A DNA stretch of 64,000 bases from Zhengitettix transpicula (lineage: Eukaryota > Arthropoda > Insecta > Orthoptera > Tetrigidae). Shown here piece by piece: positions 46,201 to 57,751 of this stretch (positions are counted from its first letter, which is position 1; each line of letters starts with the position of its first letter). Below the pieces are notes generated by a model. It ran no database searches and was not told the origin of the DNA. It saw only the letters and a list, made by a program, of their open reading frames with translations. The stretch spans positions 136,295,600 to 136,359,599 of the forward strand of contig CM073590.1 of NCBI GenBank assembly GCA_037074705.1. The letters run 5' to 3'. A program made the position numbers and the translations under genes.

Positions 46201-49200
46201 ATTTTAAAACAGAGTTTTAGTGAATATCACAGAGATTTATGAAAATATTTCAGAGAAAGAATTCTGATTATGAATTTTATAGCTTACAGTTTTTGTCGGA
46301 TTGTCCTAGAAGTTAGATGTTACGGATCGATCTTAGACTGTCTCTCACGTGGTTTGGGGATGGTTTCTCTGGATCGCTCCTAGTTTGCTGGAGACTTTTG
46401 CTGCTTTCAATGTACATCGATATCAAACTGGTTCCTGGTTCGGCTTTCATGACGGCGAGTAGGATGCAATCATTGGCCCCGTGCGAATTATTGACCGAAC
46501 CGGCTGCAGTACTCTTGTTTTGCGTAGTTGTATGCAACCTAGCTATTGGTAATGAATTAATATTAGTAATTGATACTTTAATTTCCACTTAATAACTGAG
46601 TTATCAAGATGTTTTCACAACAGAATTCGGCAGTTCTCTGGTGAAATGGTGGGTCTCCGAGAACGTGACTTATCAGTTCGCTACATCATCCCAGACTGAA
46701 GTCGTCGTCCTCGTCTCCAGCAGTAGCTTCTGGAAAATTCTGAGGAATTAGCCAATAAACCTATTTCTAGCATTTCGCGACTTCGAAAAATTGACCAATA
46801 AAATTGTTTGTTTCACAGCGAAAATATTTTGTCGTGGCGCCTAATCAACTATGCTACCTTGCCAACTGTCGACCGCTGATCCTAATGTTTCCAAACAATG
46901 CCTAACGTTTGATTAATGTTGCAATTAATAGTTTTAAAAAGCAAATGGTTATAAGTAAGTTGACAATTATCTAAATAATTCATATCAATGATCCTGTTCG
47001 TTACAATATGTATATTTTATTGTTTTGTTTCGGTCGTATAAATACTATAATTCATCCATTATGTTCCTAAATTATCATTAAAAAATTCATATTCTTCTTA
47101 AACACTTTCCGTAACTGTGAAATGTGAATATTTAGTAATGTTTTCTATATGCAATATATTGTTACTATAACGTTATTTTATTATTAGTCCTGGACAAAAT
47201 ATTACAATTCTATCACAAACCGAGTAATGTAAGATATACGTCCGTTTTGTATGAATTCTACAGTCACATTGTTCCTGGACTAGCGGAAATAAGTGCCAGA
47301 ATTTTAAGTTTGTCTGTATAATTTTATAAAACAATCTTCTCGGTTACCTACAATTAAAGACTGAGAAATACATTTGACGTTACATTTTAATATTTTCTGC
47401 CCTGTATATTTATAATAACATTTACGTCTAATTTAGTAGATTTTGTTATTGACACTGAATTTTATGGTTCCTTCGAGGAATGATGACAAACTCGTAAAGG
47501 AAAGTAAAACCTAGTGTCGCACTAGGTGTGTTAAGAGAAGCTTTCTTGTGTTGCACATTAGAATACTTATTCTAATTATTTATTTCAAACAATTTAATAA
47601 CGCATTTGAATACAGTAGTGTATCATGAGTGTTTGACAATATTTCACTTTTTATTTAAATGGTTTGCTTTCTTTGTCATAAGTTTCTTGTGACGGTCACA
47701 ATAAAATCCTTTTGTTTTTTTACATAAGCAGATGAATCCAAAACTTTTACCTTCAATATTTACCTTAATGTCGTAAAACACTCACATTTTATAGAGAGTA
47801 TTGATTTTTCTTATATATATTTTCTTTAGAATATTTATAATAATAACCAAACGTCAAGTCTATATTTGAATTTGGAAACTTTAGAAAAAGTGAATTATGT
47901 CTTAGAAACCTTCTAATGGCAAATACCATTTTCTTTCATATTGCATGCAGAAAGGGGAGTGTACAGTATATCTAATAAATTTACATTTATCAGCATATCT
48001 GTTAGGCTAAATAAAATAATAAAATTGATGTAAATTATTAAATAATTCTATCTCGAAGAAAGAGAAAAATTATGATCACAGAATGTTTTCTACGGAAGGA
48101 AAATACTATATTCAAGTTCTATATCCGGAATGGAGGAAGAAGACATGACGTCCATTGTGATGGAAGTAAATTAATAATGATAAGAAGTACGCAAAATTCA
48201 TATCAAACATAAATTGATACAATACATAAGAATTCCTGTAACTTGAGGAATGCTATTTCATTAAATAAGGATTTGTTTATAATTAATTTCATTTGAACTT
48301 AAAGAAATTATGTAAGGAATCACCTCATTATGTTTAGTTAATAAATTTTAAGTTAATGAGAAATTGTCAAAATTACTTTCCGCATTTCTTAAACTTTCAA
48401 GAAAGTAACAAAAATGAAATTGGAATGAGCCAGGTACTGGGAAAAGAATTTTTCGTAAGTCATTTCGTATATTTTCCGAATTTATTTAATAATACTTGGA
48501 ATGCGAACAACGTAGCCGAACAGATTTAATATTCTGCATTGTAAAATGAAATTTTTGTATTTGGAAAGTATGTTGAGATAATTAATTTAGAAAAGAATAC
48601 GAGCGTAGTAAACGAATTTTTGGTATAGATTCTTTAAGGTAACATTTTATCTGATATGAGGAGGGGAAACAATTATTTTCACAGACTTCTGACTTTCAGT
48701 GCTTCGCCAATCTCTAATCAAATGTTGGTCATATAAATTGTGAGAGATTCATTTTAAATTACAAATTTAAACATACAGGTTAAAAAGACACAATCTTTAT
48801 TATTTATGAAGATTACGCAGGAAAACAAGACGGAATTTTGTAGCATCCTATTTTTGAGATTACATGATACTTAATTTAGATAACGTCTTCATTATACTGG
48901 GGACTGCAACAGGACCATATATTTTAAAGCTGGTCAAGTTATGAAACGCACTCTGAATGAATACAAAAGTTCCAGTTTATTCACGTATGCAAAGTGTAGT
49001 TGCCCAAATCATATGTTGTTTTGCACGTTAAATTCAATTTAGATTATATTAAAGCGTCAAGGCACCTGCACACAAAGCGTCTTTTTTTATTGATACTTTA
49101 TTGACGCGTCATTTTTATTGGAAACCTACATTAGTTACACGATATTGTAAAAGCGTTTTTTTCCATTGAGGAAATTGAGGGTTTTGAGTATTAAGTGCAC

Positions 49201-49929
49201 CCTATTACCCAGATTTCACTGCCTCGGACTTCCATCAGTTCTGAAAACTCAGAATTTACCCTGCGTTTCGTCCAATCGCCTTTGTGAAATGTATTAGTAT
49301 CAACGGCAATTACGTTGAAAAGCAACACTGTTTTGTAAACAAAAATCGGCACTTTCACTATAAAGCCGACACCTTTTTGACTGCCCTTTTATAACGCAAC
49401 CGATTTACTTCCATGAAACGCTATTGTTGGAGGGCGTCAAGAGTAACGTAACTAAGTTCTCCGTCTCGTGGGTGTGCACTTCAAGACGTAACTTACCGTT
49501 GGCACGGGGCACAGGTTGTTTTACCAAATAAGGTAACTTCATGTCTACCAGTTGGTACTGGAGACTAATAGTTGTTGTTGTTGCTGTGATGTGTTCCTTA
49601 TAAACATGTGCACTTCGTGAGATGCGCAGTAGGAGAATTTTGAGGGGACTATTTTCGTTAGAGGGTACCTATCGCGGCGAGGGAAGCTGGTGTAATGTTA
49701 CTATTGTTCTTAAAAACATAAATTATATACTTACGAACGGGACATATGTGGTGGATTTGCTTGGCAGAACACTCTGTGTGTAGGGGCACCACTCGGGGAA
49801 AAAATTAAATAAGCGTGATATGACTGGATGCGATTAATAACCAGACTTTCGAAGTGAAATAATATTTTATTTATACTTCTTGTGTTGTTTTATTAACAGG
49901 AACTACGATATGTTCCGTGCGAACTGGTT
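43240..49929. other. Non-coding stretch without recognised genes
   Basis: AT-rich. Less AT-rich parts are 43860-44130, 44860-45300 and 46290-46740. At 46313-46592 ORFs of 91 codons lie opposite each other, neither with a recognisable domain. Nothing else can be supported. Confidence 0.4.
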
Positions 49930-50019
49930 GAATGCTCAAGATGAACTGTTTGAATGCTTGAGATGAAGTGCTTGAATGTTTGAGATGAAGTGCTCGAATG
50001 TTCGAGATAAAATGTGCTC
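49930..50019 (+). repeat. 22-bp tandem repeat, four units
   Basis: Units GAATGCTCAAGATGAACTGT.., GAATGCTTGAGATGAAGTGC.., GAATGTTTGAGATGAAGTGC.. and GAATGTTCGAGATAAAATGT.. at 49930, 49952, 49974 and 49996. It lies in a GC-richer stretch that could be part of a retroviral-type LTR, but I found no LTR ends. Confidence 0.7.
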
Positions 50020-50926
50020 TCGTAAAACAACAATACAAGTTGTGGTAAGGTCTCTACTGAAACTCCTTGATGAGAATTTTAATTTATTATAAATTATACA
50101 TTTACACATTTATTTATATTTATTACAAACATTACGCCTTTCAGTGATATACAAAGTGCGCACATTTAATTTCTCAACTGGGGTAGAATCCGAATAGCAA
50201 TTGAAATCTTGTTTAAAAAATTGGAAAATAAGCTAACCGTGGGATTTGCTCACGCAGATGTGCCTCCAGTGAATAGCAGTCAGCGTCCCTTCTCTTCCTG
50301 CAGGTATCCCGGAATCTTCGACGCCAGCCAGTTGTCGGGTCCCGCTTAGTTGTTCAATCGACGACTCTCTGTCCGTCCCGTTACTGTTCCAGATACTTCC
50401 TCTTTGCCGTCCTCTGAGCGACTCCCCTCTCATCCGACTGACCATCCCTTCAGCTTCTCCCCGCCGCGTCAAGACAAAAATAACGGTGCCTTCCGCTACC
50501 TGGCGTATACCATTGTTTACGCGAGCAAATTCTTTTCTGTTGGTGCGCACTTTCTATATGCTGAAGTTAAGCCAATCGTGAAAGAGGGTACGATCACACC
50601 ACAAAGTTTATAAAGGGTCTGAGCATGACGCACTATTTTATTCTTTGACTTCCGCAGCGATGTGTTGTTCTCTTCGAAAAAATCTCTTCTTCTTCCTCTC
50701 CGCTACAGCTGGAGGATGAGGAGTCAGCGATGCTAGTAGGTGGATTGCTGAGGCTTGCAGAGAAGTTAGTAGGAGGGCAGACGATCGCGTGAAGCTCGGT
50801 GGAGGCTATCTCCACATATACACACAGCGGCAATGTCTTTGTACTACTCTCTGCACTTATCTCTTACCTTGTACGTACGAGTTTTTTGACGCACAAAATA
50901 TCCTGAACTGAACACAATGTTATTTC
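50020..50926. other. GC-richer block, possibly an LTR or exon
   Basis: 50230-50850 contains opposing ORFs of 87-105 codons rich in Ser/Pro/Arg and a TATA-like TTTATAAAGGG at 50609. The texture resembles an insect LTR or a 5' exon, but no LTR pair, primer-binding site or known protein is present. Confidence 0.25.
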
Positions 50927-51055
50927 GTCAAAGTTTTCAGAACAGTTTTGCACTATCAAGTAGTCATAACAAAGGTTCGTGTTAAAGTGAACTCCGGTCT
51001 ACCGCACTACAACAAGCTGGTCAGTGGATACTCAGCTCAGTTAGTTGTAAATTCT
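50927..51055 (+). repeat. Dispersed repeat pair member 2
   Basis: CGTCAAAGTTTTCAGAACAG, GCACTATCAAGTAGTCATAA, GTGTTAAAGTGAACTCCGGT and GGTCAGTGGATACTCAG parallel the stretch at 9995-10120. It sits just 3' of a GC-richer block of unknown nature. Confidence 0.55.
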
Positions 51056-51944
51056 GTGAAGAGGTCGTTTCCAATGATACAAGACACGACATTGAGCCAA
51101 TAATCACTGATGTTTAACTTGCTCGAGTTACTGAATATATTCCCTTTGCCATTTAATAATTACCATAATTTGTATCCATTCGGTTCTAATTCCAATTGTA
51201 TATTTGTTTGCAGGGAATGATTTGACAATGAAAATATATATATACTAAAATACTAAGTTATTCACTCAATTGAGCCCACGAACTCTGAAACAAACGAGGG
51301 CCATCAGGGTCAATATCTGCGAATAACAATGGGTCTCTCAAAGTCAATTTTCTATATTTGACCAAACCTTTCTAGCCTCTTGGAGGGATATGCATCGTAT
51401 AAAAGAAGTTACGACTACTATCAACGAGTCACTTTTTTGAGTTAAGTGGAGAATATGTTAAGAAAATGAGTATATTTATGAATAAGTTATTTACTACGTT
51501 TTTGTAAAAGTTTGGGTAACCTGTGTTTGTACAATTATGTCAGCGATGACCTACGTTATCGCTGCATAACAAGACAGAGTTGTTAAAAATTCTGACCGGA
51601 AGAAACATTACATGGTAATAATATGGAAATAGACATACAAAAATGGCAAAATAAAATAAATATTCATACCTAAATGTTGTTGGAAATGTTTTAAACGAAT
51701 TGAAAACAACCATAAAAACTTATGCTTTCGGGACGAGAACTCCATAATAGTTCCATAAGAGGATAATAAATAAACTAAAAAATTACGGACTAAGTGGTAG
51801 TATCCTACAATGCACCAGAAACCTAATAGAGGATAGATATATTAAGGTCAGAATTGATAATGGACAGTCATATGAATATAGAATCGAGAACGGAATAAGC
51901 CAGGGCTCGAGCCTCAGCGTCATTATGTTCCTGGTAGCCATGAC

Positions 51945-52331
51945 ATGGGTAGCATTAATAAACCTCCGATAGATACGTTGATATTTGCAGATGATCTCAT
52001 CTTGATGACTAGAGGGAACAACATGAAGCTGTCCTCTGAAGTAATGCAGGAGGCAATAAACAAGGCGACTCAGTGGGCTGAAAAAACGGGATTCAATTTT
52101 AACCCTTGCAAAGTCAAAGCAATGTGCTTCTCAAGGAAATACAAGCAAATAAAGATACCTTTAAAAATATATGATAAAAATATTGAATATGTTAAACAAT
52201 ACAAGATAATGGGAATTTTCTGGGACTCTAAACTCACGTTCAAGACTCACATCGAGCAACTAATCATAGTAAGCAAAAAACGTCTATTAATCCTCAAGCT
52301 ACTAGCTGCCAAGAACTGGGGAGCAACTTGA
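51945..52331 (+). pseudogene. RT palm/thumb part of LINE
   Basis: The frame holds TLIFADDLILMTRG (RT motif with the catalytic Asp pair), then WAEKTGFNFNPCKVKAMCFSR and KIMGIFWDSKLTFKTHIEQL. The last two match the RT motifs that follow the catalytic box in I/R1/jockey-type elements. The upstream palm piece (51788-51970) is in a different frame that stops just before this one, so a frameshift separates them near 51950. A second shift at 52331 leads into the next frame. Confidence 0.8.
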
Positions 52332-53212
52332 GGCTCACCTACAGGGCAATGATCAGAACAAAAATAGATTATGGAGCACACATATACATGACAGCACAGA
52401 AAAGGATGCTAAGAAGACTAAACGTTGTCCAAAATGAGGCAATGAGAGTGATAACCGGATGTTATAAAACCACCCCATTACCGAGACTCACACTTAAGGC
52501 AAACGAAATCCCGCTTAGACGCAGAAGGAAAGTAATTGCAATTAGATACGCGATCAAGGCAAGAGAGGCATCGAACCCAATAATAAGAGAAAAAACCATC
52601 ACTCCTCGATATACAGAGAAAGAACCACCGAAAAACCTAACCCCGTACTACACTACACTAAAGGATATATTACGAAAGGAAGGAATGACTTTTCCAGAGA
52701 TAGACCACAACACCACGGCAAGCATACCCCCATGGACGCTTAACGAAATTCCAATCGACACATCGCTACATAAACTTAAAGTAAACAATCCACATAACAC
52801 TAACTGGAACGCAGAAATCTATCAGTTGCTACAAATATATAATTCTCCCAGAGTCATTTATACCGATTGGTCCAAAATTTCAAATGGAGTCGGGTGCGCA
52901 ATAGTTACGACAGGCAAAGAAAAATCTATCGCTATAAACCATAATGCGTCGATAATTTCAGCAGAATTATACGCCATCTTCATGGCCACGGAACTGTGTC
53001 TGGAAACACCGGAGGCCAACAATATCATATTAACAGATTCCAAGGAAGCAATACACAGAATAACTAGTACAGTGCACAGAAATGGTTGCATTAATCGAAT
53101 TAGAGAGAATATGTTGAAAATACAAGAAAAAGGAAACCGGATCACTGTAGCCTGGCTACCTGCACATAAGGACATAGTAGGACACAGATCTCCTAGCGAA
53201 GATGGAAACTGA
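52328..53212 (+). pseudogene. RT thumb plus RNase H domain of LINE
   Basis: 294 open codons. The first third is the RT C-terminal connection (RAMIRTKIDYGAHIYMTA, LNVVQNEAMRVITGCYKTTP). From about residue 175 an RNase H domain follows, with its four active-site residues visible: Asp in VIYTDWSK, Glu in SAELYAI, Asp in ILTDSKEA and His in WLPAHKD. After the His the frame shifts into the next ORF. The domain is intact at the sequence level, but the element as a whole is truncated and frameshifted. Confidence 0.83.
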
Positions 53213-53654
53213 TCATCAAGGAATATCCAGCAACCTGCCAATATGTACCAGCAGAGACTGCAGAGTAGGGCTCTACAAGGAACTGGAGAAAAAGTGTAGT
53301 AGACCAGTGAAACCAGAGGAATGCGGAGTCATCCTCAGAAATGTCAACAGCATCAGAGAAATATCGCACCCGAAAGAACTATCTCGAAGGCAACAGGTTG
53401 TTGTAGCCAGAATAAGAACATTGCACTCCAGTTTCACTCATTCATTCTTGATTTCCAGATCTCCGCAGCCGGTATGCAGCTCATGCAAGGAGCCCACAAC
53501 AATTCCTCATGTCCTCTTTGACTGCCCCAAATATAGAGAGATAAGAAGATCAACCATAGCCGCACATTCAATGATGGAGATTTGCAAATCATCAGCAGCA
53601 ATAAACAACCTCATAGATTTTACGATGAAAACTGATTTGTTTAAAGTAATTTAA
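53202..53654 (+). pseudogene. LINE C-terminal zinc-knuckle segment
   Basis: 150-codon frame that continues the preceding RNase H ORF with a small overlap and a frameshift. The diagnostic part is VCSSCKEPTTIPHVLFDCPKY, a CxxC...H...C knuckle found at the end of ORF2 in R1/I-type elements. Before it come SRRQQVVVARIRTLHSSFTHSFL, the usual R.Q.v..RLR.GHt-type stretch. A TAA stop follows at 53652-53654. Confidence 0.78.
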
Positions 53655-53735
53655 ATGTTATACAAATGTAGAACTTAACAGATGTAAGTCGCTAATGACC
53701 AAAAGGCTAATGCGACGTTAAATTGGAATTAAAAA

Positions 53736-55299
53736 AACTGAGCACCGTTTGAAATACATTTAGCTTAGAATTGAAAAGTTAAATTTAGTTTTGAGAACAC
53801 TATAGGTCGGCATTCCCTATGTTCAATAAAACCGGACACAAGTTATTCTGTTTTGCAAATAGAAAATAAACTCAGTTTACGTCAAATTTTATTTTTCTGT
53901 AGAAATTTAGAACATGATAAATTGTATTAACTGTAGAAAATTCAAGATTGATGCTGCATACCAATATTATGTATTTATTAGTAGATACTAGCAAACTCTT
54001 AACATTGGTTATTTGGTCTAAGCCTGGCAAACAATCGACGTAACAATTTCTCATCTTATACACTTTCTGTGTATAAGTGACATCCGCGCAATCTTTTAGA
54101 CTCTCTGTGAACATTTGCATAATAAATTACAGGCATATTTCGAAAGTTCGATTAGAGCCAATTTCCTCTTGAGCGTTCTAATAGAAAAGAGGGTAAATTT
54201 TGCAACGCCTTCGGCAATGGTTGATTGATAAAGCCAGGCCTACGAAATTGTGGTATCTAGTTGGTCAACGCTCTTGCATCTTGTCTTCATGAGAAAGATG
54301 TGTAATGCGTGGATATGTGTAGTAATTATTCTCGTCGATGACTTCCACTATTAACTTACTTACTAATTAATTACTAGTAATGGAATTCTATGTTTTCTAA
54401 TACTCCACTTAAAATTGCTTAATGCTTTGTCACATATTCCACCTCTCGTCTAATTGAAAGGACAGATCATCATCCCACATCATCAGTATTCTTTCTGGGT
54501 TCTTAGTTCCAGTATTATGCAACGCGAAATCAACACTTAACTGAGGTATAGGAAAATACTTGTAGCTCGAAAAAATATTTTTTATGAGGGGGTGTTTTCT
54601 GTCTTTGATGTGTATCGGTAAAAGCATTTGATGTTAGCATATGTTTTTTAAATTACAAAGATATATTAAACTGTTCCGTATCAAATAATAGTCACGCCGT
54701 CAACATTAGGTAGAACTTGTTTTGCACAGGATATTCTGGAACATTTACAAATCAGATCGACGTCAATTTGCTCATGTAACAGGAGGAGATCTGACCAGCA
54801 GTTATGAATAAAAATTGCTGCCAAATAAAACTCCTGTCGTGAGGGGATATAAACTTAAATCGTGAGAAACAGGTGACCGCGGATATTAATTGTGATTCAC
54901 GAGAAAAGTATGTTACCTTAAAATGTTGGCGTAGCGACGTGCTAGAGTGACAGCGACTCAAAGGCGCCACGACGCCATATACGATGGATATCGCATAGTC
55001 CTGACGATAGGCGTTTGAAATGTGTAGCAGATTCCTGAGAAAACTCCTTTATTTTTCTATCATTTCATTTGGAATTCTACTACTTCCCAAAGAAAAGTGC
55101 TTTAATATTCTATATGGTAACTGACATTAAAATAATTTAAATTAAAATTTTATTCGGAAATTGGATTAAAAGTATTATGAGTTTCATTTCTTAATTTATC
55201 GAACCAACTGAAGTATAGATTAGATGTATTTTGTGCCGTGATAGGAAAGTTCAGGTAATTCATAATAATGACAATAAACTTTATAATAACAATTGACCT
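53736..55299. other. No gene or repeat recognised
   Basis: AT-rich sequence with only short ORFs lacking domains. Confidence 0.45.
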
Positions 55300-55450
55300 C
55301 CTATGGTTCAGGAGTCAGCGTGAATGCCTCGCATCACAGAGGTCCCGGGTTCGAATTCCGGCCAGCGAATGGATGCTTGTGTGCGTGAGAGAATCTCTCG
55401 TCAAATCAGTTCTACGACACGTCAAAATGACTGTAAATAAGTTAATATAA
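55300..55450 (+). mobile_element. tRNA-headed SINE, different body
   Basis: The head reads GGAGTCAGCGTGAATGCCTC then GCATCACAGAGGTCCCGGGTTCGAATTCCGG, almost the same tRNA-like sequence as the SINE at 18.5 kb, with box B slightly changed (GGTTCGAATTC). The downstream body (GATGCTTGTGTGCGTGAGAG, TCTACGACACGTCAAAATGA) does not match the other SINE. The 5' end is degraded. Confidence 0.65.
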
Positions 55451-55890
55451 AAGGACAATTCAAACGTTAACCAAAGATACAAAGTGCAACCACACTTCTT
55501 TTCTGTAACCGTAAATTTTTTCGAAGTGAAAAATTTGCATAGTGTGGTTAATTTCTTGAACTTTCTCCCCTACGCGTACTATGTTATTTAATAATACTTT
55601 CATCAAAGACGGAGTACTGAGTATCAATTATTGTGATTAAGTTATTTTCGAAGAGAAGTTATTGTTAGTAATTGTCCTGGAGCAGCGCTAACTGCTCGAA
55701 TAGGAATATATATACTTTGTAGAGATTATCAATGAATAATGAAATGTTTTATTTAAATTGTTTCTTTAATTATTAGCGGCGTAAAGCATTGTAAAGAACA
55801 GCATTGTTTGGTGCAAGAATACAGAGACTATAATGGATGCTACGAATTGTTGTCGAAAAAGCGTATGTTTGTATATAAGACGCTAAGAAT

Positions 55891-55903
55891 ATTAGCAAAG
55901 TCA
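55891..55903 (+). repeat. Target-site duplication left of RP1 copy H
   Basis: ATTAGCAAAGTCA, matched by ATTAACAAAGTCA at 56336-56348 directly after the poly(A) run (12 of 13 identical). Confidence 0.7.
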
Positions 55904-56335
55904 AGAAGAGGCCTGCGAGGGCTATTCTCTCGCAGGCAATACCTGCGAGGGATTTTCTCTCGCAGGTAGAATCTTGTAGGAGAGATACGAAGGGGCTACC
56001 TTTGGGGATGCCATTTCCTCTCCGTTTTTGAACTAAGGTTCCCACAAGCCGAGGCACCTCGGCCTGTTCTGAGAAGTGTATGTTCCGGGGTCACAGACCT
56101 TGGGCATACGGTAAGAGTTGTCCGCTATTCACATTGGAATAGTCGGCCAACAGCCTCCTAAACTGGAGAATGCCGGGTAGGATCATTAAACCATAGCCCG
56201 GGAGCCCTAGTTACCCTTGGCTACCTTCCTCCACCCTTCCACATCCCCCCTTTCAAATCCCTTTCCTATGCTATAAGAGGGGAGTTGCCACTATGTGGAT
56301 TCCCCTATACATAACCTGTCTACACCCAAAAAAAA
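55904..56335 (+). mobile_element. RP1 retroposon copy H with target-site duplication
   Basis: Full-length-like copy in sense orientation. It begins with two GCGAG hairpin repeats (55912-55966) and runs through the family landmarks to CTGTCTACACCC followed by nine A. A 13-bp direct repeat with one mismatch flanks it: ATTAGCAAAGTCA at 55891-55903 and ATTAACAAAGTCA at 56336-56348. The poly(A) tail plus duplication show spread by target-primed reverse transcription. I see no open protein frame shared by all copies, and no tRNA-like promoter boxes. Confidence 0.85.
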
Positions 56336-56348
56336 ATTAACAAAGTCA

Positions 56349-57497
56349 GAGAGACGGACAGTCAGAAAACTGTGTGTTTTGGAGGCAGAGCAGTATGTTG
56401 TGAGAAACAGTCAGTCATGGGTGTTGGGGGAGATGGGGCATTGTGATGTGTCGAACCATCGAATGGTTGCCGAATTCAGCAAAGTATAGGCTGAATATAT
56501 CATCTTATGTATTAAAGGGATTTTACACAGCAAAACCGAGTGTGATGATACGTACGACAGTAAAGTAGAAAGGCGCCGAAAGTGTTACGACGAAGAGTGA
56601 AAAGTATATTGCTATGGCCTGTCAAAAAAAATATTGTTCTATAAAAATTAAAATAATCACGAGCGCACAAACAGGTATCAGGCAGCTCTAAATAAAAGGG
56701 TACGTAAAAACACTTTCTTTTGAAAACCTTTCCATAAATATAGTTTACCTCCAGATTTCTATAATTTGTGAGATATAGCTATAGTTTTATCAGATTTCTA
56801 TCGGTTTTGTTAGAGTCCTTGTATGAACTTTTGTTATTGAAAATCAAATTCATATTTTGCTTTTGTAACTTGGTGAAATTTTCAAATCACTGTCTTTATT
56901 AGAGTCGCTACAAGTGGCCCTGAAATTTAATTTCTGATAAAATTTGAGGCAGTTACTTGAAATCATAAAATGTAAAGTCAACGTAAATAGAAATTGTCAA
57001 TTATATAATTTTGTTATCTCTTTAAAAATTTTGGTTTAATTTCAACGTAAAATCCCGTAAACTTCCTTCCTTTGTTTCCTTTTAATATCTTATTGAATAC
57101 TACATAATTTGATTCTAACGTTGTGGTTTATTTGATTAAATTTAAAAGTGTAAACCCCAATATATCTAATTTAGTTTGTATATTAATTCTATATATGAAT
57201 GACAAAACTCACACACGGAAGTAACAAATCTGTTAGTAAATTATAAGGTAATATTTGTGATCATTATGCTAGAATGATTGATGAAAATTTATTTACGTCG
57301 TTTTCCACATTTATTTTCTCGGATGAAAAATGTTTGTCATTTACAATGTTTGATGTATGGATGGCACAATATTGAGATATAGCAGTAGCTTACCTAAAGG
57401 AAACATAACCTTATGCTACGTTAATTTGTACAATGACAATGTTTTCCGGGCATTTGGAACTCACTAACTAACACATTTACAAATTTCTTGCGTTGTT
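56349..57497. other. Downstream of the protease gene; no other gene seen
   Basis: AT-rich. Includes the likely protease 3' UTR (57497 down to about 57300 on the minus strand). No further features. Confidence 0.4.
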
Positions 57498-57751
57498 CTA
57501 TTTCCCGCCGGCTGCCTTTCGTCGGATTGCTTGCCGTTGTCTCCTCATTCCGAGTGCTCGACGAGCATTCTGATTTCTCCTGCGGATTTGCTTTCTCCTG
57601 GCAGCTACATTCGGGTTGGGAGCAACATTTCCTACAGTAGAAGTTTCAGTCATTTCCATTTGTTTCAAGATCCAGGGTAAATGCCATTTTGTGTAAGTGT
57701 AGATTCCTGGCATATACTTCTTTGCACAGTCAAATCCAAAGGACACGATAC
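57498..57751 (-). CDS. Protease C-terminal exon with Arg-rich tail
   Basis: The acceptor CACTTACAG lies at 57760-57752 and the exon runs to a TAG stop at 57500-57498. The first half is standard S1 C-terminus: GIVSFGFDC (Phe at the usual Trp215), a PGIYT turn and the final helix WHLPWILKQ. It continues about 50 residues past the usual end. That extension has an acidic/Thr/Ser/Asn/Pro-rich linker, then 36 residues with 15 Arg or Lys in pairs and triplets. A possible AATAAA on this strand lies at 57315-57310. The tail is in frame with the family-conserved part, so it is probably part of the protein. Confidence 0.85.

Larger units (their letters stand above)
51765..53735 (+). mobile_element. Non-LTR retrotransposon with RNase H (I/R1-like), 5'-truncated
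   Basis: The element begins inside the RT palm: KLKNYGLSGSILQCTRNLI then NGISQGSSLSVIMFLVAM. It continues through FADDLILM, the thumb, an RNase H domain and a C-terminal CCHC knuckle. RNase H together with the knuckle points to the I/R1/LOA group. The 3' end, soon after the stop at 53654, reads GCGACGTTAAATTGGAATTA followed by an A run, which looks like a LINE 3' tail. I did not find a clear target-site duplication. Confidence 0.8.

Noticed and set aside
46313..46592. Two 91-codon ORFs exactly opposite each other
   Set aside because: No domain on either strand, no splice sites or neighbours; a mirrored pair is expected by chance in a less AT-rich patch.
50609..50619. TATA box TTTATAAAGGG as a promoter
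   Set aside because: No transcription start, gene or LTR structure follows that would support it; AT-rich words of this kind are frequent here.
52858..53241. 127-codon minus-strand ORF
   Set aside because: Antisense to the RNase H part of the LINE, which carries all four active-site residues on the plus strand.
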